Assembly (NCBI GenBank): GCA_947632175.1
Contig: CANROC010000004.1
Location: 62,001-126,000 of the forward strand
Direction: 5' to 3'
Source of the DNA: an uncultured Oscillospiraceae bacterium
GTDB lineage: Bacteria; Bacillota; Clostridia; Oscillospirales; Oscillospiraceae
Length of the DNA stretch: 64,000 bases
Part shown: piece by piece, positions 1 through 8,102 of the stretch
How positions within the stretch are numbered: position 1 is the stretch's first letter
Layout of the letters: each line of letters starts with the position of its first letter
The notes under the pieces: model-generated
The model's input: the letters and a program-made list of their open reading frames with translations, nothing else
Told to the model about the DNA's origin: nothing
Database searches by the model: none
Translations under genes and position numbers: made by a program

Positions 1-1
1 C

Positions 2-1147
2 CAGAAGCCCGCGAAGATCTTCATGCGCTCGGGCGCCGCTCTGCCCCTGGAGGTCCTGAACGGACGGCCGGGGTACATCAATTTCCTGGACGCCCTCAAC
101 TCCTGGCAGCTGGTGCGGGAGCTTCAGCGTGAGCTGGGCTTTCCGGCGGCGGCCAGCTTCAAACACGTCTCCCCCGCCGGGGCGGCGGTGGGCAATCCGC
201 TGTCCGAGGAGCTGAAAAGGGCCTGCTTCGTCCACGACATCAAGGGTCTCGATGATTCCCCTCTTGCCTGCGCCTACGCCCGCGCCCGGGGCACCGACCG
301 GATGAGCAGCTTTGGCGACTGGATCGCCCTCTCCGACGTGTGCGACGCCACCACCGCCAAGATCATCAAGCGGGAGGTCAGCGACGGCGTCATCGCCCCA
401 GGCTACACCCCCGAGGCGCTGGAGCTTCTCCGCCAGAAGAAGGGCGGCGGCTACAACGTGGTGAAAATCGACGCCGGGTACGTGCCGGAGCATGAGGAAA
501 CAAAGGACGTCTTCGGCGTCACGTTCTCCCAGGGGCGCAACGACTTCAAGATCGACCGTGAGCTTCTGAAAAACATGGTGACGGAGAATCAGGACATCCC
601 GGAGTTTGCGAAAAGGGACCTCATCATCTCCCTCATCACCCTCAAATATACCCAGTCCAATTCCGTCTGCTTCGCCGCCGACGGACAGGCCATCGGCGTG
701 GGCGCGGGCCAGCAGAGCCGCATCCACTGCACCCGCCTCGCGGGCGGGAAGGCCGACACCTGGCACCTTCGCCAGTCCCAGCGGGTCCTGGAGCTGCCCT
801 TTATAAAGGGCCTGGGCCGCGCCGACCGGGACAACGTCATTGACGGCTTCATCAACCACAACGAGGAGGACGTCACCGCCGACGGCGTCTGGCAGCGGTA
901 TTTCACCGAACAGCCCCGGTATTTCAGCGCGGAGGAGCAACGGGCGTATCTCGACACCATTACCGACGTCTCCCTGGGCTCCGACGCCTTCTTCCCCTTC
1001 GGCGACAACATGGAGCGGGCCCACAAGAGCGGCGTCAAATATGTGGCCGAACCCGGCGGGTCCGTGAGAGATGACAATGTCATCGAGGTCGCCAACAAGT
1101 ACGGTATGGCCATGGCCTTCACCGGCATGCGGCTGTTCCACCATTAA
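2..1147 (+). CDS. Phosphoribosylaminoimidazolecarboxamide (AICAR) formyltransferase, 5' end outside window
   Basis: Catalyses formyl transfer from 10-formyl-THF to AICAR, the ninth step of de novo IMP synthesis. The reading frame is already open at base 2 (QKPAKIF precedes the first Met at 23), and relatives start about 15-20 residues earlier with a GCNPNQKP-type N-terminus, so the first Met is internal and the gene is partial. The visible ~380 residues match the stand-alone AICAR transformylase type of Clostridia, with motifs such as NGRPGYINFLDALN, SFKHVSPAGAAV and SDAFFPFGDN. No MGS-like IMP cyclohydrolase domain is fused within the visible part. Followed 21 bp later by purD in the same direction, so part of a purine operon. 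Confidence 0.93.
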   Translation, partial: QKPAKIFMRSGAALPLEVLNGRPGYINFLDALNSWQLVRELQRELGFPAAASFKHVSPAGAAVGNPLSEELKRACFVHDIKGLDDSPLACAYARARGTDRMSSFGDWIALSDVCDATTAKIIKREVSDGVIAPGYTPEALELLRQKKGGGYNVVKIDAGYVPEHEETKDVFGVTFSQGRNDFKIDRELLKNMVTENQDIPEFAKRDLIISLITLKYTQSNSVCFAADGQAIGVGAGQQSRIHCTRLAGGKADTWHLRQSQRVLELPFIKGLGRADRDNVIDGFINHNEEDVTADGVWQRYFTEQPRYFSAEEQRAYLDTITDVSLGSDAFFPFGDNMERAHKSGVKYVAEPGGSVRDDNVIEVANKYGMAMAFTGMRLFHH

Positions 1148-1168
1148 GAGGAAGGGGAGGCGCGTTCC

Positions 1169-2440
1169 ATGAAGATTCTTGTTGTGGGCGGCGGGGGCCG
1201 CGAGCACGCCATCATCAAGGCGCTTCGGAAGAACCCGGCGGCGGACGTCATCTACGCCCTGCCGGGGAACGGGGGCATCGCCGCGGACGCCGTGTGCGTG
1301 CCCATCAAGGCCACGGACATCGAGGGTATCGTCCGATTCGCCGGGGAAAAGCACATCGACTACGCCGTGGTGGCCCCGGATGACCCCCTGGCCCTAGGGT
1401 GCGTGGACGAGCTGGAGAAGCTCGGCGTCCCCTGCTTCGGGCCGCGCAAAAACGCCGCCGTTATCGAGGCCAGCAAGGCCTTTTCCAAGGCCCTCATGAA
1501 GAAGTACGGCATCCCCACCGCCCAGCACCGGACCTTCACCCGCATGAACGAGGCTCTGGCCTACGTGGAGAAGATGGGCGCGCCCATTGTGGTGAAGGCC
1601 GACGGCCTGGCCCTGGGCAAGGGCGTCACCGTGGCCATGACGGTAGGGGAGGCGAAAGCCGCCATCCGGGAGATGATGGAGGGCGGCAAGTTCGGCGCCT
1701 CCGGCTCCACGGTGGTCATCGAAGAGTACCTGGAGGGGCCGGAGGTGTCGGTCCTCTCCTTTACCGACGGGAAGACCGTGGTCCCCATGGTGTCCAGCAT
1801 GGACCACAAGCGCGCCCACGACGGCGATACCGGCCCCAACACCGGCGGCATGGGCACTGTGGCCCCCAACCCCTACTACACCCCGGAGGTGGCACAGCGG
1901 TGCATGGACGAAATTTTCGTCCCCACCATTCGCGCCATGGCCGCCGAGGGCCGGCCTTTCAAGGGGTGCCTCTACTTTGGGCTGATGATAACCGCCGACG
2001 GACCCAAGGTCATCGAATATAACTGCCGCTTCGGCGACCCGGAGACGCAGGTGGTCCTGCCGCTCCTGGAATCCGACCTTCTCACCGTCATGCGGGCCGT
2101 CACCGAGGAGCGGCTTGCGGAGACGGAGGTCAAGTTCTCGGAGAAGTCCGCCGCCTGCGTGGTGCTGGCCTCCAAGGGTTATCCCGTGAAGTACGAAAGC
2201 GGCTTCCCCATCGAGCTTCCCAAGCTCGGTCCCGACCGGGACATCTACGTGGCCGGGGCGGAGACGCGGGACGGAAAGCTCCTCAGCCACGGCGGGCGGG
2301 TCCTGGGGTGCGTGGCCGTGGAGGACACGCTGGAAAAAGCCGTGGCCGGGGCGTATGAGGTGGCGGACGCCGTGCGCTTTGAAAACGGCTTTTGCCGCCG
2401 GGACATCGGAAAACGGGCGCTGGACGCCTTAAAGAAATAA
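1169..2440 (+). CDS. purD: Phosphoribosylamine-glycine ligase (GAR synthetase)
   Basis: ATP-dependent ligation of glycine to phosphoribosylamine, second step of purine synthesis. The 423-residue protein has normal family length. It begins with the glycine-rich nucleotide-like motif GGGGREHAI near residues 7-15. The central ATP-grasp domain (about 100-300) contains KADGLALGKGV and the metal-binding EYNCRFGDPETQ segment, and a GARS C-domain follows. A strong ribosome site (AAGGGGAGG) precedes the ATG. It sits between the AICAR transformylase and purL with short gaps (21 and 10 bp), consistent with one transcript. Confidence 0.97.
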   Translation: MKILVVGGGGREHAIIKALRKNPAADVIYALPGNGGIAADAVCVPIKATDIEGIVRFAGEKHIDYAVVAPDDPLALGCVDELEKLGVPCFGPRKNAAVIEASKAFSKALMKKYGIPTAQHRTFTRMNEALAYVEKMGAPIVVKADGLALGKGVTVAMTVGEAKAAIREMMEGGKFGASGSTVVIEEYLEGPEVSVLSFTDGKTVVPMVSSMDHKRAHDGDTGPNTGGMGTVAPNPYYTPEVAQRCMDEIFVPTIRAMAAEGRPFKGCLYFGLMITADGPKVIEYNCRFGDPETQVVLPLLESDLLTVMRAVTEERLAETEVKFSEKSAACVVLASKGYPVKYESGFPIELPKLGPDRDIYVAGAETRDGKLLSHGGRVLGCVAVEDTLEKAVAGAYEVADAVRFENGFCRRDIGKRALDALKK

Positions 2441-2450
2441 GAGGGCAGAC

Positions 2451-5400
2451 ATGGTTTACAGAGTATTTGTGGAGAAACGAAACGGCTTGACGCTGGAGGC
2501 CGACGCCCTGGCATCCGACCTCCGGGAGCTTCTGGGCGTCAAAAATCTGCGGGGCCTGCGGGTGCTCAACCGCTACGACGTGGAGGGCATCGACGAGGCG
2601 CTCTTCCGGACGGCGGTGCACACCGTCTTCTCCGAGCCCCAGCTGGATGTGACCTACGAGGAGCTGGAGGCGGAGGGGACCGTCTTCGCCGTGGAGTACC
2701 TGCCGGGACAGTTCGACCAGCGTGCGGACTCGGCGGCACAGTGCATCCAGATCATCTCCCACGGCGAGCGCCCCACGGTCCGCACCGCCAAGGTGTACGT
2801 CCTGCGGGGGCGGCTGTCGCAGAGCGACCTTCAGAAGGTCAAGAAGTACGTTATAAACCCCGTGGAGGCCCGCGAGGCGTCTTTAGACAAGCCCGAGACG
2901 TTGCGGACCGACTACGCTATCCCCACCGCCGTGGAGACGCTGGAGGGCTTCACCGCCCTCACCCACGACGGCATCGAGGACTTCGTCAAACGGTACGGGC
3001 TTGCCATGGACGCGGACGACCTCCTGTTCTGCCGGGACTACTTCGCCTCCGAGGGGCGGGAGCCCACCATCACCGAGATCCGCATGATCGACACCTACTG
3101 GTCCGACCACTGCCGCCACACCACTTTCCTCACACAGATCGACAGCGTGGAGTTTGAGGACCCCCTGTGCCAGGAGGAGTTTGAAATTTATCTGGCCATG
3201 CGGGAGTATTGCGGCGACAAGAAGCCCATGTGCCTCATGGACATCGCCACCGTGGGCGCCAAATACCTCAAAAAGCGGGGCCTTCTCCCCAAGCTCGACG
3301 AGTCCGAGGAGATCAACGCCTGCACGGTGAAGATCAAGATCACCGTGGACGGCGAGGAGCAGGACTGGCTTTTGCTTTTCAAAAACGAGACGCACAACCA
3401 CCCCACGGAGATCGAGCCCTTCGGCGGCGCGGCCACCTGCATCGGCGGCGCCATTCGCGACCCCCTCTCCGGGCGCAGCTACGTCTACGCCGCCATGCGC
3501 GTCACCGGCGCTTCAGACCCCACGGTGCCCGTCAGCGACACCATGGCCGGGAAGCTTCCCCAGCGCAAGCTGGTCACCGGCGCCGCGGCGGGGTACAGCT
3601 CCTACGGCAACCAGATCGGCCTTGCCACGGGAATCGTGGATGAAATTTATCACCCCGGATACGCCGCCAAGCACATGGAGATCGGCGCGGTCCTGGGCGC
3701 GGCGCCGGCCTCCAACGTCCGGCGGGAGGTCCCCGCGCCGGGGGATATCGTGATCTTACTCGGCGGCCGCACGGGCCGGGACGGCATCGGCGGCGCCACG
3801 GGCTCCAGTAAGGCCCACAACGCCCACTCGGTGGAGACCTGCGGGGCGGAGGTCCAGAAGGGCAACGCCCCCGAGGAGCGCAAGCTCCAGCGCCTTTTCC
3901 GCAATCCAGACGCCACCCGGCTCATCAAGCGGTGTAACGACTTCGGCGCCGGCGGCGTCAGCGTGGCGGTGGGGGAGCTGGCCGACGGCCTGCTCATCGA
4001 CCTCAACGCCGTGCCCAGGAAGTACGACGGCCTCGACGGCACGGAGCTTGCCATCTCCGAGTCCCAGGAGCGCATGGCCGTGGTGGTCGCCCCGGAGGAC
4101 CGGGACGCCTTCATGGACCTGGCGGACGGGGAGAATCTGGAGTCCACCGTCATCGCCGTCGTCACCGCCGAGCCGCGCCTCGTCATGGAGTGGAACGGCA
4201 AGAAGATCGTGGACATCTCCCGGGACTTTTTGAACACCAACGGCGCGCCCAAGCACACCGCCATCAAGGTCCCCGCCGAAAAGGCCGTGGAGACCCGGCC
4301 CGCCGGGACCTTTACGGAGGACCTGCTGGCCCTGGCCTCCGACCTCAACGTCTGCTCCAAGCGGGGCCTTTCCGAGCGCTTTGACTCCACTATCGGCGCG
4401 GCCAGTTTGCTCATGCCCTTCGGCGGGAAGAACCAGCTCACGCCCATCGAGGCCATGGCCCACCGCCTGCCTCTGGACCACGGCCACACCGACGCCTGCT
4501 CCTTCATGGCCTGGGGCTACGACCCCGCCGTCATGGAGGCCAGCCCTTTCAAGGGCGCGTATCTGGCGGTGGTGGAGTCGGTGAGCAAGCTCATCGCCGC
4601 CGGCGCGTCCTTTGAGGACGTGTACCTCACCTTCCAGGAATATTTCTGCCGCCCCGGCGCAAAGCCGGAGCGCTGGGGCCAGCCTCTGGCGGCGCTTCTG
4701 GGCGCGCTGAAAGCCCAGCGGGAGCTGGGCATCGGCTCCATCGGCGGCAAGGACTCCATGTCCGGCTCCTTTGAGGACCTGGACGTGCCGCCCACCCTCG
4801 TCTCCTTTGCCGTCACCATGGGCACCGAGGACCAGGTCCGGTCCCCGGAGTTCAAGGCCCCCGGCCACAAGGTCGTGTGGTTGAAGCCGGAGACGAAGGA
4901 CGGCCTTCCCACCGCCGACAGCCTCAAAAAGCTCTTCGACAAGGTCCACGGCCTTTTGATGAGCGGCGCGGCGGTCTCCGCCTGGACGCCCGCCAACGGC
5001 GGCGCGGCGGAGGGCGTCTTCAAGATGTCTCTCGGCAACGGCGTGGGCTTTGCTTTCGCGCCGGATGTGCGCAAGGAGGAGCTATTTGGCCGCGCCTATG
5101 GCTCCTTTATCCTGGAAATGACCGGCGACACCGAGGAAGCTGTCCTCGGCGAGACGACCCAGGACCCCGTCATCGTTCTCGGAGGCGAGAGCGTCCGGCT
5201 GGAGGACGTCCGGGCGGCCTGGGAGGGGAAGCTGGAGCGTGTCTATCCCACCCGTGCCGGGGACGCCGTCCCCGCGCCGGAGTACAGCTTCACCGCCATT
5301 ACCCGCGTGGCGCCCAAGGTCAAATGCGCCCGGCCCCGTGTGCTCATCCCCGTGTTCCCTGGCACCAACTGCGAGTACGACACCGCCCGGGCCTTTGAGG

Positions 5401-6125
5401 AGGCGGGGGCGGAGGCGAAGATCTTCGTGGTCCGCAACCAGACCAGCGCCGCCATCGCCCGCAGCGCCGAGGAATTTGCAAAGCAGGTGGGGGAGAGCCA
5501 GATCGTCTTCGTCCCCGGCGGCTTCTCCGGCGGCGACGAGCCGGACGGCTCCGGTAAGTTCATCACCGCTTTCTTCCGCGCCGGCGAGGTCCGGGACGCC
5601 GTCACCGAGCTTCTGGAGCGCCGGGACGGCCTGATGGGCGGCATCTGCAACGGCTTCCAGGCGCTCATCAAGCTGGGCCTGGTGCCTTTCGGCAAGATCG
5701 TGGACACCGACCCCGCCTGCCCGACCCTGACCTTCAACACCATCGGCCGCCACCAGTCGCGGCTGGTGCGCACCCGCGTGGCGTCCAACAAATCCCCCTG
5801 GCTGGCCCTGACGAACCCCGGGGAGGTCTACACCGTCCCCATCTCCCACGGCGAGGGCAAGTTCCTGGCCAGCGCCCAGACCGTGGCGCAGCTGGCGGAA
5901 AAGGGCCAGATCGCCACTCAGTACGTGGACTTTGCCGGCCGTCCCACCATGGACATCGCCCACAACCCCAACGGCTCCGTGGCCGCCATCGAGGGCATCA
6001 CCAGCCCCGACGGGCGCGTCTTCGGCAAGATGGGCCACTCCGAGCGCGTGGGCGGGCTCTATAAGAACGTCCCCGGCGAGTTCGACATGAAGCTCTTCCG
6101 CGCCGGCGTGGAATACTTCAAGTGA
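2451..6125 (+). CDS. purL: Phosphoribosylformylglycinamidine synthase, single-chain form with fused glutaminase
   Basis: Converts FGAR, ATP and glutamine to FGAM. At 1224 residues it is the large one-chain type rather than the split PurS/PurQ/PurL of bacilli. Seen in order: a PurS-like N-terminal region, the linker/active-site motif SDHCRHTTF near residues 217-225, two AIRS-type ATP-binding halves (for example GGATGSSKAHNAHS and the later GSIGGKDSMSGSF), and a class I glutamine amidotransferase domain from about residue 960 (VFPGTNCEYDTARAF). The nucleophile Cys1066 lies in GGICNGFQ, and SHGEGK follows. Ribosome site AGAGGG lies upstream of the ATG. A strong terminator follows directly, so this is the last gene of the purine operon. 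Confidence 0.97.
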   Translation: MVYRVFVEKRNGLTLEADALASDLRELLGVKNLRGLRVLNRYDVEGIDEALFRTAVHTVFSEPQLDVTYEELEAEGTVFAVEYLPGQFDQRADSAAQCIQIISHGERPTVRTAKVYVLRGRLSQSDLQKVKKYVINPVEAREASLDKPETLRTDYAIPTAVETLEGFTALTHDGIEDFVKRYGLAMDADDLLFCRDYFASEGREPTITEIRMIDTYWSDHCRHTTFLTQIDSVEFEDPLCQEEFEIYLAMREYCGDKKPMCLMDIATVGAKYLKKRGLLPKLDESEEINACTVKIKITVDGEEQDWLLLFKNETHNHPTEIEPFGGAATCIGGAIRDPLSGRSYVYAAMRVTGASDPTVPVSDTMAGKLPQRKLVTGAAAGYSSYGNQIGLATGIVDEIYHPGYAAKHMEIGAVLGAAPASNVRREVPAPGDIVILLGGRTGRDGIGGATGSSKAHNAHSVETCGAEVQKGNAPEERKLQRLFRNPDATRLIKRCNDFGAGGVSVAVGELADGLLIDLNAVPRKYDGLDGTELAISESQERMAVVVAPEDRDAFMDLADGENLESTVIAVVTAEPRLVMEWNGKKIVDISRDFLNTNGAPKHTAIKVPAEKAVETRPAGTFTEDLLALASDLNVCSKRGLSERFDSTIGAASLLMPFGGKNQLTPIEAMAHRLPLDHGHTDACSFMAWGYDPAVMEASPFKGAYLAVVESVSKLIAAGASFEDVYLTFQEYFCRPGAKPERWGQPLAALLGALKAQRELGIGSIGGKDSMSGSFEDLDVPPTLVSFAVTMGTEDQVRSPEFKAPGHKVVWLKPETKDGLPTADSLKKLFDKVHGLLMSGAAVSAWTPANGGAAEGVFKMSLGNGVGFAFAPDVRKEELFGRAYGSFILEMTGDTEEAVLGETTQDPVIVLGGESVRLEDVRAAWEGKLERVYPTRAGDAVPAPEYSFTAITRVAPKVKCARPRVLIPVFPGTNCEYDTARAFEEAGAEAKIFVVRNQTSAAIARSAEEFAKQVGESQIVFVPGGFSGGDEPDGSGKFITAFFRAGEVRDAVTELLERRDGLMGGICNGFQALIKLGLVPFGKIVDTDPACPTLTFNTIGRHQSRLVRTRVASNKSPWLALTNPGEVYTVPISHGEGKFLASAQTVAQLAEKGQIATQYVDFAGRPTMDIAHNPNGSVAAIEGITSPDGRVFGKMGHSERVGGLYKNVPGEFDMKLFRAGVEYFK

Positions 6126-6138
6126 TCCCAAAAGGGAA

Positions 6139-6168
6139 GAGGGCCGGACATCCGCCGGCCCTCTTTTT
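6139..6168 (+). terminator. Rho-independent terminator of the purine operon
   Basis: A 9-bp perfect GC-rich stem (GAGGGCCGG / CCGGCCCTC, 6139-6147 and 6155-6163) with a 7-nt loop is followed by TTTTTCTTTTT. It begins 13 bp after the purL stop codon. Confidence 0.93.
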
Positions 6169-6178
6169 CTTTTTCCCC

Positions 6179-6206
6179 TTGACAAATTTACGAAAAAGAC
6201 TATGAT
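6179..6206 (+). promoter_or_regulatory. Sigma-A promoter of the DUF975 membrane protein gene
   Basis: -35 TTGACA (6179-6184) and -10 TATGAT (6201-6206) with a 16-bp spacer, immediately after the purL terminator. Because the -10 box covers an upstream in-frame ATG at 6202, that ATG cannot be the start; the ATG at 6247 behind AAGGAG is. Confidence 0.85.
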
Positions 6207-6246
6207 GGATGGAGAAAAACCGACCCGTTGGAAGGAGATCGTGACC

Positions 6247-7038
6247 ATGGGTTCAACCTCGCGCGTTTTGAAGCTTCGGGCCAAGTCCACGCTGCGCCGG
6301 CGGCTTGGCGCCATTTTACTGATCGCCGTCATCTTCATCGTGGCGGACACTATGCTCTCCTGGCTGTCCGGGGAGCTGGACGGCAGCAATGCCTGGTTCC
6401 AGCGGTTCATGGAGCAGATCAACGCCTCCGCTGAGAAGATCGCGTCCGCTTCCCCCGAGGAGATGGAGCAGATCTTCACCGACCTTATGGGCAATATGCC
6501 GTCCGTGACCTCCTTCAGCAAGAATGCTTTCGGCATTGTCCTGTCGGTGCTGGTGTCCCTGATGAGCATTCCCCTGTCCGTGGGCTACACCAACCATATC
6601 CTGCGGGAGAGCCGGGGCGAGGAGACGCACGTCTCCAGCCTCCTCTTCGGCTTCCAGGTGATGTGGAAGGCCCTGGTCATCAGCCTCCTCACGGGCCTCA
6701 TCGTGGGCCTGGGCTCCATTTTCCTGCTGATCCCCGGCGTCATCGCCACGATGATGTTCAGCCTTTCCGTCATGATCCTGGTGGACGACCCCTCCAAGGG
6801 CCCCATCCAGTGCATGAAGGAGTCCGCGCGCCTCATGCGCGGCCATAAGTGGCGGCTTTTCAAGCTGGAGTTCTCTTTCTTCTTCTGGTACCTGGGCGCC
6901 AACCTGGTCACCGCCCTCATCGGCCTCCCCCTGCTGAACATCTACCTCACACCCTATCTCTACCTCACCCGCGCCGAGTTTTACAAGGAGCTCCTCCCCG
7001 TTTACCGCCCTGATCCCGGCCCCGAGATACAATTCTGA
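6247..7038 (+). CDS. DUF975 family integral membrane protein
   Basis: A 263-residue predicted inner-membrane protein of unknown function. The start at 6247 was chosen because AAGGAG lies 9 bp upstream and the longer frame begins inside the promoter -10 box. It starts with the family-typical RAKSTLRRRLG segment before the first membrane helix (about 19-36). Several further hydrophobic helices follow, and the conserved C-terminal block contains DDPSKGPIQCMKESARLMRGHKW then an aromatic LEFSFFFWYLG helix; this Asp-Asp/Ser-Met-Gly-Lys-Trp block is characteristic of DUF975. It is a single-gene unit with its own promoter. It is convergent with the yabP-S1 operon, and a repeat element with flanking terminators lies between them. 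Confidence 0.82.
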   Translation: MGSTSRVLKLRAKSTLRRRLGAILLIAVIFIVADTMLSWLSGELDGSNAWFQRFMEQINASAEKIASASPEEMEQIFTDLMGNMPSVTSFSKNAFGIVLSVLVSLMSIPLSVGYTNHILRESRGEETHVSSLLFGFQVMWKALVISLLTGLIVGLGSIFLLIPGVIATMMFSLSVMILVDDPSKGPIQCMKESARLMRGHKWRLFKLEFSFFFWYLGANLVTALIGLPLLNIYLTPYLYLTRAEFYKELLPVYRPDPGPEIQF

Positions 7039-7057
7039 CTCCCAGCCCTTTCGCACC

Positions 7058-7087
7058 AAAAAAGGACGCCGCAAGGCGTCCTTTTTT
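7058..7087. terminator. Bidirectional terminator hairpin, left flank of repeat copy 1
   Basis: AAAAAA-GGACGCC-gcaa-GGCGTCC-TTTTTT. It can terminate the DUF975 gene on the plus strand. An almost identical hairpin is repeated at 7299-7328 on the other side of the repeat element. Confidence 0.88.
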
Positions 7088-7298
7088 CAGCCTGTCGAAA
7101 AAGGCCTGCGGCCTTTTTCGACAAAGGGGAACGTGCGAAACTCCCGTCCTGAATTCTGCGGAATTCAGGACGGGAGTTTCTGCCGTTTTGCTCCGCGCAC
7201 GGCCCCGATGGGGCCGCACACTCCGCAAAACAAAAGGAATTTTTTCCGACGTACATGCCGCCGGAAAAAATGCTCGATTTGAGTTTTTTGACAACCTG
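7088..7298 (+). repeat. Structured ~210-bp intergenic repeat, copy 1 (candidate ncRNA or non-autonomous mobile element)
   Basis: No convincing ORF. Four hairpins are visible. P1: 14-bp perfect stem 7093-7106/7110-7123 (TGTCGAAAAAGGCC, loop TGC). P2: 19-bp perfect stem 7138-7156/7161-7179, loop TGCG. P3: GTTTTGC/GCAAAAC (7185-7191/7225-7231) enclosing CGGCCCC/GGGGCCG. P4: TTTTTTCCG/CGGAAAAAA (7240-7248/7262-7270). Constant single-stranded blocks are AAAGGGGAACGTGCG after P1 and TGCTCGATTTGAG near the end. The ends form imperfect inverted repeats (CAGCCTGTC...GACAACCTG). Three further copies are in this window. It lies between convergent genes. Confidence 0.85.
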
Positions 7299-7328
7299 AA
7301 AAAAGGACGCCGCACGGCGTCCTTTTTT
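7299..7328. terminator. Bidirectional terminator hairpin, right flank of repeat copy 1
   Basis: AAAAAA-GGACGCC-gcac-GGCGTCC-TTTTTT, differing from the left-flank hairpin by one loop base. On the minus strand it would terminate the yabP-yabQ-divIC-S1 operon, whose last stop codon is at 7343. Confidence 0.88.
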
Positions 7329-7342
7329 ATGTTCATACTGCC

Positions 7343-7780
7343 TTACCGTCTCCGTTTGGAGTTGCGGCGCTCGGTTTGGCGCATCATGTCGGAGATGCGG
7401 CCCTCGGAGTCCTTCATGAAGCGCTTGAGCTTATCCTCAAAATCAGCGTCCACGGGGGCGTCGGACTGGGGGTAATAGGCGTCCGGGCGCGGGGGATGAG
7501 AGGGACGGGACTGGGGACGGGGAGCGGGCTCCGTCTTGGGCTTGGGAGGGAGGGCCTGCTTGATGGAGAGGTTGATGCGGTTCTGCTCGTCGATGCCGAT
7601 GACCTTCACCGTGACCTCCTGTCCGACGGAGAGGAAGTCGGCCACGTTGTTCACGAAGGTGTTGGCGATCTCGGAGATATACACAAGCCCCGATCTTCCC
7701 GGCGCCAGCTGCACGAAAGCGCCGAATTTGGTGATGCCCGTGACCTTGCCTGTCAGGATCTGTCCCTTTTGAATGTCCAT
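7343..7780 (-). CDS. S1 domain RNA-binding protein, YabR-type
   Basis: A 145-residue protein with an N-terminal S1 RNA-binding domain (about 1-75: KVTGITKFGAFVQL, GLVYISEIA, GQEVTVKVIGID, RINLSIKQAL). A proline/arginine-rich linker and a short basic C-terminal tail follow. The ATG at 7780 is chosen because a TAGAGG site precedes it and the S1 fold starts at once; 48 upstream in-frame residues look like untranslated sequence. In Bacillus the equivalent yabR follows divIC in the yabP-yabQ-divIC-yabR order, and the same order is seen here. A role in translation or RNA metabolism is inferred from the domain only. Confidence 0.85.
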   Translation of the reverse strand: MDIQKGQILTGKVTGITKFGAFVQLAPGRSGLVYISEIANTFVNNVADFLSVGQEVTVKVIGIDEQNRINLSIKQALPPKPKTEPAPRPQSRPSHPPRPDAYYPQSDAPVDADFEDKLKRFMKDSEGRISDMMRQTERRNSKRRR

Positions 7781-7829
7781 ATTACCTCTAATTATCCTTT
7801 CTGCCCTCCCGCGGGGAGGGTCGAGCCTT

Positions 7830-8102
7830 TCAATGCTCGGCGGAGAAGATCTCCTCACCGGGGTAGACATACCCCTTGTCGCGAATGATGTCTTCAATGA
7901 CGGCGGGATCGTCCTTGTTGTCAATGGCGTACTGCATACCGTCCACGTCCGCGGCCAGCGCGGCGTTCTGCCGCCGCAGGTCCTCCAGCAGCGCCTTGGC
8001 GTCGCTGGTGCGCTCGCCGATGTGGATCAGCATCACCAGCGCGTAAACGACCAGGACCACCAGAACGATCTTCGTAAGTATACTTGAACGTTTGAGCCTC
8101 AT
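7830..8102 (-). CDS. divIC: DivIC/FtsB-type septum formation initiator
   Basis: A 90-residue bitopic membrane protein. It has a short cytoplasmic basic N-terminus, one hydrophobic helix (about residues 10-27), then an extracytoplasmic coiled-coil (about 30-58, rich in Ala/Leu/Arg/Glu) and the conserved end DIIRDKGYVYPGEEIF typical of DivIC/FtsB. It would work with FtsL/DivIB in the division complex. GAGGAGCGG precedes the ATG. The upstream yabQ frame runs 182 bp into this gene in another frame. Its position between yabQ and the S1 gene supports the assignment. Confidence 0.87.
   Translation of the reverse strand: MRLKRSSILTKIVLVVLVVYALVMLIHIGERTSDAKALLEDLRRQNAALAADVDGMQYAIDNKDDPAVIEDIIRDKGYVYPGEEIFSAEH

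Noticed and set aside
6202-6246. Longer N-terminus for the DUF975 protein
   Set aside because: Its ATG lies inside the -10 box TATGAT, and AAGGAG points to the ATG at 6247.
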